A stretch of 34,281 nt of DNA from Phycomyces blakesleeanus NRRL 1555(-) (GCF_001638985.1 NW_017265150.1:816697-850977), one strand, 5' to 3'; positions 1 through 10,915 are shown, counted from the first letter of the stretch. Numbers and translations are program-made. The notes: a model not told the origin generated them from the letters alone.

Positions 1-180
1 GATAGGAAAACAAGATACGTCGAAGTTATGGACAAAGGCAATGAGATAAAAAAAATAAAACTATTGCATAATGTGTAGTTGTGTATTATGTACGATATAT
101 TAAATTTATAGATCAATTGAATACGAATTGCAAAAGTTTTAATATAAGCAAGTAAATATATCGTATGTATTTATGATATG

Positions 181-235
181 TAAATGCAAAGGGAAAAAAT
201 AGAAAAAAAAAATAAAAAAATAAAAAAATAAAAAA
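181..235 (-). terminator. RNA polymerase III terminator of the 5S gene
   Basis: On the minus strand the 5S gene runs directly into several T runs of five or more, interrupted by single A residues. Pol III terminates at runs of four or more T, so this is a strong, redundant terminator. Confidence 0.8.
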
Positions 236-351
236 CCTACGACATAGCGTATTCCCATGTGGTCCCCCACCATAGTACTGACGCTACCAGGAGAGACTTA
301 ACTGCGGAGATCAGACGGGATCCGGTGTGTTACTATCTGTATGGCCGTAGA
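236..351 (-). rRNA. 5S ribosomal RNA gene
   Basis: Read on the minus strand this is a complete 5S rRNA of about 116 nt. The 5' end (UCUACGGC) pairs with the 3' end (GUCGUAGG) over 8 bp to form helix I, which sets both ends. The conserved GGCCAUAC start, the AUCCCGUCUGAUCU loop, the box A region (AGTTAAGT) and the box C region (GGTGGGGGACCACATGGG) are all present in the right order, so the internal TFIIIA/TFIIIC promoter is intact apart from one box A change (AAGT where AAGC is usual). The gene is followed at once by a long T-rich run. It stands alone, next to a satellite block and not in an rDNA unit, which fits the dispersed 5S genes of many fungi. It could be a functional gene or a slightly diverged copy; sequence alone does not decide. 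Confidence 0.92.
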
Positions 352-1360
352 TTAATTACATATAAAAAAAAATAATTATATAGGAGATTAAAATAATCCA
401 AAATAATCGGGTATAATAGGGTTATACTGGCTAAATAAAAAGCGGTTTGATTACACAAAAGGTGGATATGGTTAAGTAAAAGGTGGATATGGTTAAGTAA
501 AAGGTGGATACGGTTAAGTAAAAGGCGGTTTAGTTAAATGAATGACCCAAACAGTATATTACTGGCCATATAAAAGGCGGTCTGCTTAAACCCAAAGCGG
601 TTTGATTAATTAACCATAGTCTAATTAAGTAAATGACCCGAATTGGAGAATCTTGGTAGAAAAAAGCATGGTCTGGTTAAATAAAATATGGTCAAGTTAA
701 TTAAAAGGCGGTTTGCTAAATTAATTCACCCGAATAGTACGGTCCTGGTAGATAAAAGCTTAGTCTGGTTGATTAAAAGGTGTCTGCTTAAATTAAATGC
801 GATGTGATTAATTGACTAGGGTCTGAATAATTAATTGACCATCAAGGTAGAATCCTGGTAGATAAAAGCATAGTCTGGTTAATTAAAATACGGCCAGGTT
901 AAACCAAAGGTGGTCAACTTAATTAAAAGGTGTTTAGCTTAAATTAAAGGCGGTCTGGTTAATTAACTATTGTCTAATTAATTAAATGACCCAAGTGGTA
1001 GAATCCTGGTAGATAAACGCATGATCTGGTTAAATAAAATACAGTCTGGTTGAACCAAAGGTGGTCTAGTTAATTAAACGGTGGTCTGGTTAAACTGAAG
1101 GTAGTCTGATTAATTAACTATGGTCTAATTACTTAAATGACCCGAATGATAGAATCCTGGTAGATAAACGCATAGTCTGGTTAAATAAAATATGGTCTGG
1201 TTATATTAAAGGCGGTTGGCTTAACCCAAAGGTGGTCTACTCAATTATCTTTGATATAATTAATTAATTGACCCGAATGATATAGTCCTGGTATATTAAA
1301 GCACAGTCTGGTTAAATAAAATACGGTTAGGTCAAACCAAAGGTGGTATGGTTCATTAAA

Positions 1361-1940
1361 AGGCGATCAGCTTAAACTAAAGGCGGTCTGCTTAAACTAA
1401 AGGCGATTAGCTTAAATTAAAGATGGTCTGCTTAAACTAAAGGCGGTCAGCTTAAATTAAAGACGGTCAGCTTAAACTAAAGGCGGTCTGCTTAAACTAA
1501 AGGCGATTAGCTTAAATTAAAGATGGTCTGCTTAAATTAAAGACGGTCTGCTTAAACTAAAGGCGGTCTGCTTAAACTAAAGGCGGTCAGCTTAAATTAA
1601 AGACGGTCTGCTTAAACTAAAGGCGGTCAGCTTAAATTAAAGACGGTCTGCTTAAACTAAAGGCGGTCAGCTTAAATTAAAGACGGTCTGCTTAAACTAA
1701 AGGCGGTCTGCTTAAACTAAAGGCGGTCAGCTTAAATTAAAGACGGTCTGCTTAAACTAAAGGCGGTCTGCTTAAACTAAAGGCGGTCAGCTTAAATTAA
1801 AGACGGTCTGCTTAAACTAAAGGCGGTCAGCTTAAATTAAAGACGGTCTGCTTAAACTAAAGGCGGTCTGCTTAAACTAAAGGCGGTCAGCTTAAATTAA
1901 AGGCGGTCAGCTTAAATTAAAGATGGTCTGCTTAATTAAT
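1361..1940. repeat. Homogeneous 20-bp tandem array A (29 units)
   Basis: Twenty-nine consecutive units of exactly 20 bp with no indel. The commonest form is AGGCGGTCTGCTTAAACTAA. Three variants alternate (GGTCTG..AAACTAA, GGTCAG..AAATTAA, and AGACGG in place of AGGCGG), forming 40- and 60-bp higher-order repeats, as expected from unequal exchange of dimers and trimers. Confidence 0.95.
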
Positions 1941-2690
1941 TATACCTTAATTAATTATTTGACCAGAATGGTAGAATCCTGGTAGACTTAAAGAAGATCT
2001 GGTTAAATTAAAGGCAGTCTGGTTAATTAAAACGCGGTTTGATTAAACCAAAGGCGATCTGATTAATTAACTATAATCTAATTAAGTAAATGACCCAAAT
2101 GGTAGAGTCCTGGTGGATAAAAGCAAATTCTGGTTAATGTAAAGGCGGTCTGGTTAGTTAAATGACCCGAATGGTAGAATGCATGTAGATAAAAACATAG
2201 TCTGGCTATTTAAATGGTAGCCTGGTCAATTAACTTTATGTAATTAATTAATTGACCCAAAAGGTATAATCCTGGTAGATAATAGCATAGTCTGGTAGAT
2301 AATAGCATAGTCTGGTAAATTAAAGGTAGTCTTGTTAATTAAACGGTAGTGTGGTTAATTAAACGGTAGTGTGGTTAAACAACTATATATAATTAATTAA
2401 TTGACCCGAATGATAGAATCCTGGTAGATAAAAACATAGTCTGGCTATTTAAACGGTAGCCTGGTCAATTAACTATATATAATTAAATAATTGACCCGAA
2501 TGATAGAATCCTGGTAGATAAAAGCATAGTCTGGTCGATTAAAGATAGTCTGGTCGATTAAACCGTAGCCTGGTCGATTAAACCGTAGCCTGGTTAATTA
2601 AACAGTTGTCTGGTCAATTAACTATATGTGATTAATTAATTGACCCGAATAGTAGAATCCTGGTCGATTAAAGGTAGGCTGGTAAATTAA

Positions 2691-3290
2691 ATCGTAGCCT
2701 AGTCAATGAAACGGTAGTCTGGTTAATGAAACGGTAGTCTGGTCAATTAAACGGTAGTCTGGTCAATTAAACGGTAGTTTGGTCAATTAAACAGTAGTCT
2801 AGTCAATTAAACAGTGGTCTGGTTAATTAAACAGTGGTCTGGTCAATTAAACAGTGGTCTGGTCAATTAAACAGTAGTCTAGTCAATTAAACAGTGGTCT
2901 GGTCAATTAAACAGTGGTCTAGTCAATTAAACGGTGGCCTGGTCAATTAAACGGTGGCCTGGTCAATTAAACAGTAGTCTAGTCAATTAAACAGTGGTCT
3001 AGTCAATTAAACGGTGGCCTGGTCAATTAAACAGTGGTCTGGTCAATTAAACAGTAGTCTAGTCAATTAAACAGTGGTCTGGTCAATTAAACAGTGGTCT
3101 GGTCAATTAAACAGTGGTCTAGTCAATTAAACGGTGGCCTGGTCAATTAAACAGTAGTCTAGTCAATTAAACAGTGGTCTGGTCAATTAAACAGTGGTCT
3201 GGTCAATTAAACAGTGGTCTGGTCAATTAAACAGTGGTCTAGTCAATTAAACGGTGGCCTGGTCAATTAAACAATTGTCTGGTTAATTAA
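2691..3290. repeat. Homogeneous 20-bp tandem array B (about 30 units)
   Basis: About 30 units of exactly 20 bp in register; the commonest form is ACAGTGGTCTGGTCAATTAA, with ACGGTGGCCT and ACAGTAGTCTAG variants in a repeating order. It is related to array A by the GGTCTGgTTAA core but amplified from a different variant, so the two arrays expanded independently within one satellite. Confidence 0.95.
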
Positions 3291-3883
3291 CTATATGTAA
3301 TTAAATAATTGACCCGAATGGTAGAATCCTGGTCGATTAAAGGTAGCCTTGTTAATTAAACAGTAGTCTGGTCAATTAACTATATGTAATTAATTAATTG
3401 ACCCGAATGGTAGAATCCTGGTAGATAAAAGCATAGTCTGGTCGATTAAAGGTAGGCTGGTCAATGGAACGGTTGTCTGCTTAATTATTTATACTCTAAT
3501 TAATTAATTGACCCAAATGATTGAATCCTGGTAGATAAAAGCATGGTCAGATTAAATAAAAGGCGGGTCTGGTATATTAAATTACCCAACTGGGGAATCC
3601 TGGTGAATAAAAGTGGGTCATGTTAACTAAATGACCCCAAATATTTTGATACCAGTTAATAAAAGCAAGCCGATTAACTAATTGACCTAAGTTGCTTTAG
3701 TACCAGTTAATAATAAACCGATTAACTAATTGACCTAAATTGTTTTGATGCTAGTCAAAAAGTTGACTGCGATACTTAAACGACCCAAATTGTATTTATC
3801 CTAGTCGAAATGTGGATTGGGTTAACTAAATGACTCAAATACTATTATTACCAGTCCATGGAAAGCAAATTCTGGTAAGGAAA

Positions 3884-4280
3884 TGATCGATCTAGGTGAA
3901 CAATGTATATGTCTGGTCAATAAACAATGCATCATGGTAAATGGGCGATTCATACAATGCATAAATGATGCATTTAATTAATTAATTCATGAATCCTGGT
4001 ATAAAAAATATATTCGGTCGATGAAAGATTGATCCTGGTAAACAATGTATATGTCTGGTCAATAAACAATGCATCCTGGTCAATAATCAATCCATCCGAT
4101 GTATAAATGATGCATTTAATTAATGAATTAATTAATCCTGGTATAAAAAATAATATTCGGTCAGTAAATGATCGATCCTGGTGAACAATATATATGTCTG
4201 GTCAATAAATAGTGAATCTGGTCAATAACCGATCCAGCCGATGTATAAATGATGCATTTAATTAATTAATTAATCCTGGT
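3884..4280. repeat. Three 141-144 bp direct repeats at the satellite edge
   Basis: The motif AACAATGTATATGTCTGG occurs at 3899 and 4040, and as AACAATATATATGTCTGG at 4184, each followed by an AAATGATGCATTTAATTAAT stretch and an ATCCTGGTATAAAAAATA segment. The third unit is cut off by the MITE that starts at 4282. The CCTGGT and GTCTGGTCAATAA pieces tie this repeat to the 20-bp satellite. Confidence 0.8.
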
Positions 4281-4281
4281 A

Positions 4282-4721
4282 TGCTGCAATTGGAGATAAC
4301 CATCTAAGTTTTTGACACTTTTTCAAACGTATATGACTTTTGCATAAAGCAAGTTATGGTAAGGTGAGACCGTGCAAACGATAAATACAATCATCATGTA
4401 TTGTTTTCACGGTCCAGATTGTTTCTAGCTGTCCTAGATAAAAAGTCATATTCTTTCAAAGTTGGGACATAATAGTAGATCTACAGCAGAGTTTGACTTT
4501 TTTTTAAAAATTGAAAAAAAAACATATGCGATTATTACAAACGGAATTTAAATAGGCTTCCCAATATGGAAATGTATGCTAATGTGACATCTTTTTACGT
4601 TTATGCTTTTAAAATTTTTAGTTTACCATATATAAAAAAGTGTGCATTTTACTATCAGAGTTTTCTCAAGAGAAAATTGAAATAAATTTAACAACTTCGA
4701 TACTTATCTCTGATTACACCA
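4282..4721. mobile_element. 440-bp MITE with TA target duplication
   Basis: The left end TGCTGCAATTGGAGATAAC and the inverted right end (TGGTGTAATCAGAGATAAG on the minus strand) form imperfect TIRs, each flanked by TA (4280-4281 and 4722-4723). The same left end, with two differences in the first 24 bp, is found at 8126 at the edge of the 2.75-kb DDE element. Internal blocks such as ATAAAAAGTC followed by CTTTCAAAGTTG are also shared, so this is most likely an internally deleted derivative of that family. It has no coding capacity and would depend on a transposase supplied in trans. Confidence 0.8.
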
Positions 4722-4823
4722 TATTTCAATTGAAGAAGAATTTCATGCAGAGAGTAGTGAATGTAATACTAAAGAATTAAAAAAAAAGAATAAGAATTAT
4801 AAGAGTCTAATTCAATTGATCTA

Positions 4824-6168
4824 CAGTACCGAAAAGAAATGTTTCGCCCATTTTAACATCCGCTATGAATGGTAAAGAAGATATCACAACTTCAAATCCC
4901 TTTCTAAAGATGTACAATACGTATTGAAATATAATACTTGGAACAATAAAAGTGAAAGACATATATATTAATAATGTAAAAAAAAGATACAGTTTTAATA
5001 GCGGATTTGCTTAAATTTCTTTTTCTTAAATAAGGCCAATCGATTTGGCATATTCAAGCAGCATCTTCTACAAGTTTTTGCTGATATTTTGTTCCACTCT
5101 TCCAACAAAGCAGCCTTCAGCTCATTCAGAGAATTTGGTCTGGGGCGTCTTGCTCTGATTCTGTGATCAATGATTCCCCATATATTCTCAATGGGGCTAA
5201 GGTCAGGGCTGTTGGGTGGCCATTGCAAAACATCAATACCATGTTCTTTCTTGAACTCTCCTGAAACTTTTGATTCATGCGCCTTGGCATTATCTTCCTG
5301 GAACTTGTAGCTACCACTGCTAGGTACAGGAAGAGCATGCAAGAATGGAAGAAAATGGTCTCGAAGAACTTCTACATATCTTGGACAATCCATGTTTTCA
5401 TCTACGAAAACAAGTGAACTAAGTCCTCCTGACCAGATACACCCCCAGACCATAACCAATCCACCATTTCCTTGCACCTTTGGGACAAAGTGATCCATAT
5501 CAAACCTCCCACCAGTTTTGCGCCAGAGTTTTCTGCTTGAATTTTTCTTATACAGCACAAATGACGACTTGTCACTCCAGATAACTGTTTCCCACTGTTT
5601 ATTCCAGTCTTTCACGGTTTTGTACCAAGCTCGGCGTTTGGCAATGTGTGCCTTGGTAAGAAAAGGCTTTGACACAGGTTTACGGCAAAAATAGTTCATG
5701 CTGTGCAAAGCTTTACGCATGGTAACCTTGCTGACATTCTTTCCCATGTCAGCACTAGCATCATCAACAAGATCATCCAACGTTGACCACCTGTCTTTTT
5801 TGAGATTCGAGACAATACGTCTTTTGTCTCTAGGTATGAGGATCTGTGGTCTTCCAGAAGACTTTCTGTTATCGGCAGTTCCTCTTTCTTTATATCTCTT
5901 TAAAAAATATCGAACTGTTGATTTGGGTACATTCAGCTTGGCTGAAATGCTGACAACATTATTTCCATCAAGTTGAAGACCAAGGATCTTTCCTTTCGTC
6001 AAATCTGAAAGCACATTATAGGGCCTACAAGAGTTATTCTTTTATGTGTTTGGCATTATGGTAGATTTGTTAATTAGTTTTTTAAGCCGTTGAAAAATAT
6101 AAAATATAGGTTATAAAGCAAAGGTGCAAATAGCGTGCCAGGGTGCGAAACATTTCTTTCTCAGACTG
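4824..6168 (-). mobile_element. Tc1-type DNA transposon, apparently complete
   Basis: The element is 1345 bp. The TIRs, about 28 bp with roughly six mismatches, start CAGTACCGAAAAGAAATG on the left and, inverted, CAGTCTGAGAAAGAAATG on the right, and share AAAGAAATGTTTCGC. They are flanked by TA at 4822-4823 and 6169-6170, the target duplication expected for Tc1/mariner. The single intact transposase gene lies inside on the minus strand. The insertion sits directly against Helitron-derived coding sequence on the right, so it probably landed in that relic. Confidence 0.85.
4995..6014 (-). CDS. Tc1-type transposase, intact, DD34E
   Basis: This 339-aa protein has the full domain order and usual length of a Tc1 transposase. 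Residues 1-50 form the first helix-turn-helix (LNVPKSTVRYFLKR), followed by a GRP linker at 54-56 and a second HTH to about 125, which bind the TIRs. The catalytic RNase H-fold domain follows: D148 in VIWSDKS, D241 in FQEDNAKAH and E276 in SPDLSPIENIW, with 34 residues between D241 and E276. It acts in the nucleus, cutting at the TIRs and inserting at TA. The frame is uninterrupted and ends in TAA, and both TIRs remain, so the element may be autonomous. The C-terminus is Lys-rich (FKKKKFKQ), a possible nuclear localisation signal. Activity cannot be judged from sequence alone. Confidence 0.93.
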   Translation of the reverse strand: MLSDLTKGKILGLQLDGNNVVSISAKLNVPKSTVRYFLKRYKERGTADNRKSSGRPQILIPRDKRRIVSNLKKDRWSTLDDLVDDASADMGKNVSKVTMRKALHSMNYFCRKPVSKPFLTKAHIAKRRAWYKTVKDWNKQWETVIWSDKSSFVLYKKNSSRKLWRKTGGRFDMDHFVPKVQGNGGLVMVWGCIWSGGLSSLVFVDENMDCPRYVEVLRDHFLPFLHALPVPSSGSYKFQEDNAKAHESKVSGEFKKEHGIDVLQWPPNSPDLSPIENIWGIIDHRIRARRPRPNSLNELKAALLEEWNKISAKTCRRCCLNMPNRLALFKKKKFKQIRY

Positions 6169-6170
6169 TA

Positions 6171-7268
6171 TTATCTATACATTTAGCTTCTTCATCAAGA
6201 GTAATAATAGATCCAGTTGAAGAGCAACAAATAATTGTGAACACAGTTGTTGATTCAACTATTATCCTTGCTGAAGAACCTACCAGTGAGCATGAGGAAG
6301 AAACCATGACAATAAATGAAAGCACTGCTACCCATCATTGTCCAAGCTGTTTGGGAACAAATTATCTTCGAATAACTAGTCTGATGTGTTCTAACAATGT
6401 ACAGATACCAGTACAAAATCAGAATCCTCAAAACCAAAACGTTGCCAACATTGCCCGACTTCAAAATATCTCTGAGCCAGAAATTGATAGCAGAGGGAAT
6501 ATTGATGTTGTCTGTAGATTTTGTGCAGCATTGATGTGGTTGAAAGAGAAGGACACTGATTGGTCTATCCACAGATCGAAATTTAACATTTGCAGTGGCA
6601 AGAGAAAATATGTTCTTCTTCCTCTTGAGCCAACATCACCTGGAATTTCTGAGCTTCTAAATTACAGGACATTGGATGGAAAATATTTTCTCAGTAAAGT
6701 CAGAGGCTACAACAGCATCTTAAACTTCACATTGCTGAGAGCTAAAATTGACAACTCTGTGGCAAATAACCAAGGTGGTGCGTACTGCTTCAGAATACAT
6801 GGCACTATATGTCACAGAATTGGGTCTATTCGTCCATCAAGAGCCCAAGATATTGATCACGTTCAACTTACTCAAGTATACATATATGATCTAGCATCGT
6901 AAGCCCAGCACCATTGCCATCATACTCCATACTTGAAAGCAGATATTCTGAAGAAAATTCGATCGATTCTCATAGAGACAAATCCTTTTGTGTCTCTGTT
7001 CAGATCAATGCATCAAGTATCACAGGAGAATGGACATGTAAAAGATGTTGCTATATGCTTGGTTGCTGAAGGTCCCCAAGATCAAAGAAGATATAATGCA
7101 CCAACTGCTGATGAGGTTGCTATTCTAATTATAAATAATGAAAGAGGTTCTTCTAGAGACATCATACTGCACACACAAACCAACCAGCTACAAAAATTAA
7201 ATGAGTATCATAAATCGTATGATGCTCTTCATTATGTTTTGCTCTTCTATTCTGGTGAGAATGGATAG
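6171..7268 (+). pseudogene. Helitron replicase N-terminal region, truncated relic
   Basis: The reading frame resembles the N-terminal part of fungal Helitron Rep/helicase proteins. Visible landmarks in order are a CPSC pair, CRFCAALMWLKEKDTDW, an ICSGKRKYVLLPL segment, YNSILNFTLL, FRIHGTICHRIGSI, QVYIYD, then RRYNAPTADEVAIL, RDIILH, and YDALHYVLLFYSGENG. In this family the last motif continues as GxxGW and leads into the HUH (Rep) domain; here it ends at TAG 7266-7268, exactly at the expected Trp. A TAA interrupts the frame at 6900-6902. The HUH and helicase domains are not found downstream, so it is a 5' fragment. The Tc1 element at 4824-6168 abuts it on the left and probably separates it from its original start. 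Confidence 0.8.
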
Positions 7269-7289
7269 ACAATCGAATCAAAATCTTTG

Positions 7290-8123
7290 TCAGGAAAAAC
7301 CGTTAGTGCTATGCATTAGTATTCCAACTGACTTATGTACTGCCCCAATTCTCTCCATCTTCTCCATCTCTTTGGCCAACTTTTCCAGCAATTTATTGTA
7401 GACATATATGCAAAGATTGAACATAACAGAATAAACTTTCTTGCCAGTGATCACAACCAACTTTGAGTAGACCTTTACAGTGGAATACAAGATGCTTGTT
7501 GTGGTGGTTGAAGTTGAAGAAGTTTTTAAGAGGAAGAATTGAAGATTTGAGATTAGGAATGAAGATTCGTGAGAACTTGTGTAGGTTTTGTTTATTGAGA
7601 AAAGATTTTGTATCAAAGTTTGACCAGGTTCTTACACTGAACTACTACTGCTATTTATATTGTTTTGGATTGGGAAAATTATATGACTGGGGTCAGGTAA
7701 TCAATCCTATCTGAGCCTTAATCAGAGCAACGTGATCTTGGGATAATTAATGTATGATTAATTATATAAATGTGTGTAGTCCCAATGAAGTATTAACATC
7801 GAAAGTAAATGTGTTTATGAGTTATAATTATGCTTATAATAATCCACTGATGTATCCCATATTATGGTGATATCATCATATGAAATATAATCACTATCAT
7901 GCATGCTAAACCTGTGTGTTAAATAATAAAGTAATCGGTAGACACCTTTGACTGGAATAGCTGAGGCCTTATATTATTTCCTTCAGACTTATTCTCAATT
8001 ACAGCAGTAGTCAATACTCATTTATAACATAGCCAATTGGTTATTCTTTCTTTATCTATAGTATGGTTATTCTTCTCAATGGGGAACCCTTGGAGAGCAA
8101 GCGCAGCTTGTATGTTTTTAAAG
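7290..8123. other. Non-coding or unrecognised stretch
   Basis: Only short overlapping ORFs are present, on both strands (about 7290-7616 minus and 7463-7714 plus). They lack recognisable motifs and are Thr/Ser- or Leu-rich. It may be further decayed Helitron DNA, but nothing shows this. Confidence 0.4.
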
Positions 8124-8125
8124 TA

Positions 8126-10877
8126 TGCTGCGATTGGAGATAACTATCTAAGTTTTTGAGTATATTTTAAAAGTTTATAACTTTTGCAAAACATAAGTTA
8201 ATATAATTCTGAACTCTTAATTTGATAGCTATTTTCATTATCTCTACAATTAAAAGTTTATAATTGCTTTAACTGCTCTGAATAAAAAGTCTTAGACTTT
8301 CAAAGTTGAGATGTATTGACTTCTTTACAGCGAAGTTTATCTAGTTCTTACAATATTAAAACAAGTTAAAAGACTGTTACTGACGGACATTAGATTATAA
8401 TTTCTTAAAAAGAAAAATCATGCGCATGTGACTTCGACTTTTATTTTGTACCTTTTATAATTTTACTCTTCCTCATGTGTTACTACTTAAGCTTAACATA
8501 CTTATATTTAAAATACTCTAAAATGCCTTGTCCAAAAAAGAAATCAACAACAGCAAAGAAAATAAACAGATTGGCTAGTAGTGGAGCTTTTATTAAAAAA
8601 ATACAATTGGAAAATGAAGATTATGTGGACTTGGAGTTTGACCATGAAGACGGTATTGTTTTGGACAACAGAGAACTCCAGGGAATGTCAGAAGAAGTTA
8701 CTTCAGCTGCATATACAAACCAGATTCTGAAATGGCATGAAGGTGCTGATAAGTCGATTTGTGGAACTTATCAGAAAAATTCGCAAACAACTGAATGGAG
8801 AAAAAGAAAAGCAGATAATGATGCTTCAAATACGCAAGAAAGCTACAGTCTTACAGATACAGGCTTCTTTATTAAAGTTCAAAAAGAGGCTCCAATTGAA
8901 TTAAAAGAATCTATTGATAGTAAATTGGAGAACATACAGATTGACAAAATTGCTGTGCTTAAACTTGCACATGAAGATGTTAAGAAAGAGATTTTCCCTT
9001 ATACTCGCGCAGGTCCTTCTTCAAAGTCAATTAATGCTTTTGAACTCTGTTAGTTTAAATCAGTTGAATGCTATCTTCGATACAGAATATCAGGTGCCAA
9101 AACTATGGAAGCCTCAGAAAAAGCATCAATGGAAATATGGCTTCACAAAAACACTTATTGTCTAGCTGCTATAAGAAAGTATGTCAAATAGTATATTGAT
9201 TTCCGTTTAATTACCTTACATCAACAAGGAAAGCATTTGAGAATACATTCTTTATTTTGGGATGAAGATATATAGTCTACTATTTGTAAATGGATTCAGA
9301 ACCAGAGACCTGAAAGTCGAAGTCTTATCAAAGTGAAGATGTACATTGATGGAGAGATTTTGCCAAGAAAGTTTGGTATATCTGGAAATAGTTTTACCAG
9401 TACAATCTGGAAGTATCTTCATGAATGGGATTATGTGTTTAGAGAGAACTCAAAAGACATTTATTACAATGGTCATGAAAGAGAGGATCTGATTGCATAT
9501 CATCAGAAATGGGCAAAAAGAATGATAGTGTACAAGAGAATAATAGCTTTTTCTGAAAATTAAGAAACTGTAGTTTTGCCAGTACTTAGATCCAATGAAA
9601 TACAGCATGTTCTTGTTACTCACGATGAGTTGACATTCTATACAAACAATGGGAAAAATATCATGTGGCTAATGGAAGATGAAAATCAAATTAGTAAGAA
9701 AGATCTAGAAATGTCTCTCATGATCAGTGAGTTCTAGTGCGTATGCTACTGAACAATGACTAGAGGGGCATGGTTGTTACTAGAGGTATTCCGCCCCAGG
9801 GCCGACAGAGATGGGTACTGGATGAGTGCAGATATGTTGAAGCAATTGAAAAACAATATTATTCCTCTTTTTGAATTGTTTCACCCAGAGTGCAATGCTG
9901 TCTTTTCATTTGACCAAAGCACAAATCACAGAGTGTATGATCAAAATGCTTTGATTTAAAGCAAAATGAAGCTAAATGACAATGAGATTAAAGACAACAA
10001 TCCTTGTTCTTTGCAGGATACAGTATTTGTCCAGAATGATGTAAAGGAAGTAGAATCAATGTACTGCGAGAAGGACATATAGTTTGCAAAGAAAAGTGAA
10101 TGGGTCCAAAATAAGGTTAAATATGTTAAAGGCATCTGTCATATTCTGGAGGAGTGTGGTTTGTGTCTTGAGAAGAATTTGTATAATCCTATTACGAAAT
10201 AGCAACTAGACTGTAAGAGTAAAGACACCTATGAAGATAGCAAGTGCTGTGCACATCATTTTCTAGCTTCACAACCAGATTTTATGTCACAAAAAACTGC
10301 TCTTTATGAGGCTGTCAAAGACTCTGGTCATATATTTGAACTTTACCCCAAGTTCCATTGCAAATGCAATTAGATTGAGAGGTATTGGGGTGCCGCAAAG
10401 CATGAAGATTGCCACCAGTATGACTATATGTATAAGTTTCTGGATAAGAATATCCATACTTTTCAAGATCATGCTGGTAAGCTTCCAAATATCTACTGGT
10501 ATTACAACTGCTTGTAGTGCTACTTTGATGTATACAGCCAAGATATGAATGTGAAAGAAGGCAATAATGCTGTAAAAAAATTATCAAAAATATATACTTC
10601 TCATTATCATAATGAAGAAAGAGAATAGAATTTCTATCTGTACTTTCTTTTTTATTATTATTTTTACTTTTACATTATATTTATCTCTATTTATTATTTT
10701 ATTAAATATATCTATTCTCCTTTTGTGCTTATTCTTTATGTTTTGAGTACTAAATATCATTGAATTTTGATTTTTTTGAAAGGCTGTCAGACATTAAATC
10801 ATAATTGGCTGTTGGAGTTTTCCAGGAGAAAATTGAAGCAAATCCAAAAAAATTGATACTTATCTCTAATTGCACTA
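8126..10877 (+). mobile_element. 2.75-kb DDE transposon with TA target duplication, decayed
   Basis: The left end TGCTGCGATTGGAGATAAC and the inverted right end (TAGTGCAATTAGAGATAAG) are imperfect TIRs flanked by TA at 8124-8125 and 10878-10879. Between them lies one long degenerate transposase frame on the plus strand. The TA target and the NxIExxW-type motif place it near the IS630-Tc1-mariner superfamily. Confidence 0.78.
8523..10628 (+). pseudogene. DDE transposase (IERYWGAAK lineage), nonsense-riddled
   Basis: A single frame runs from ATG 8523 to TAG 10626-10628, about 701 codons, with no frameshift but eleven internal stops: TAG at 9051, 9189, 9273, 9735, 10080, 10200, 10371 and 10515, TAA at 9561 and 9957, TGA at 9750. 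Conserved pieces of a DDE transposase family common in Basidiomycota and Glomeromycota appear in order: LKWHEGADKSICG, MEASEKAS, VLVTHDELTFY, RDGYWMSADMLKQ, AVFSFDQSTNH (catalytic Asp region), CCAHHFLASQPDF, YPKFHCKCN and, after a stop, IERYWGAAKH (the catalytic Glu motif). The stop at 10371 sits where the family usually has an aromatic residue, commonly Trp. The N-terminus is Lys-rich (MPCPKKKSTTAKK), perhaps a nuclear signal. Family membership rests on my recall of the motif pattern, not on an alignment. Confidence 0.8.
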
Positions 10878-10915
10878 TAAAATAAAATAAAAAAGCAAAT
10901 AGAGAACCTGTTGTC

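Larger units (their letters stand above)
410..4280. repeat. Satellite block based on a 20-bp unit
   Basis: About 3.9 kb is made of variants of one roughly 20-bp unit with a core resembling GGTCTGGTTAATTAAA. Two stretches are almost homogeneous; the rest is diverged. A spacer-like unit recurs about 17 times, recognisable by GAATCCTGGTAGATAAAAG followed by CATAGTCTGG (for example near 850, 998, 1150, 1970, 2411, 2500, 3409 and 3522), usually preceded by AATTGACCCGAAT. This gives a higher-order structure of roughly 75-150 bp. There is no credible ORF in the block. Its role is unknown; centromeric, subtelomeric or simply selfish satellite are all possible. Confidence 0.93.

Noticed and set aside
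1361..3290. Regular short repeats that might suggest a CRISPR array
   Set aside because: Units are directly contiguous 20-bp tandem repeats without unique spacers, in a eukaryotic setting with spliced genes; it is a minisatellite.
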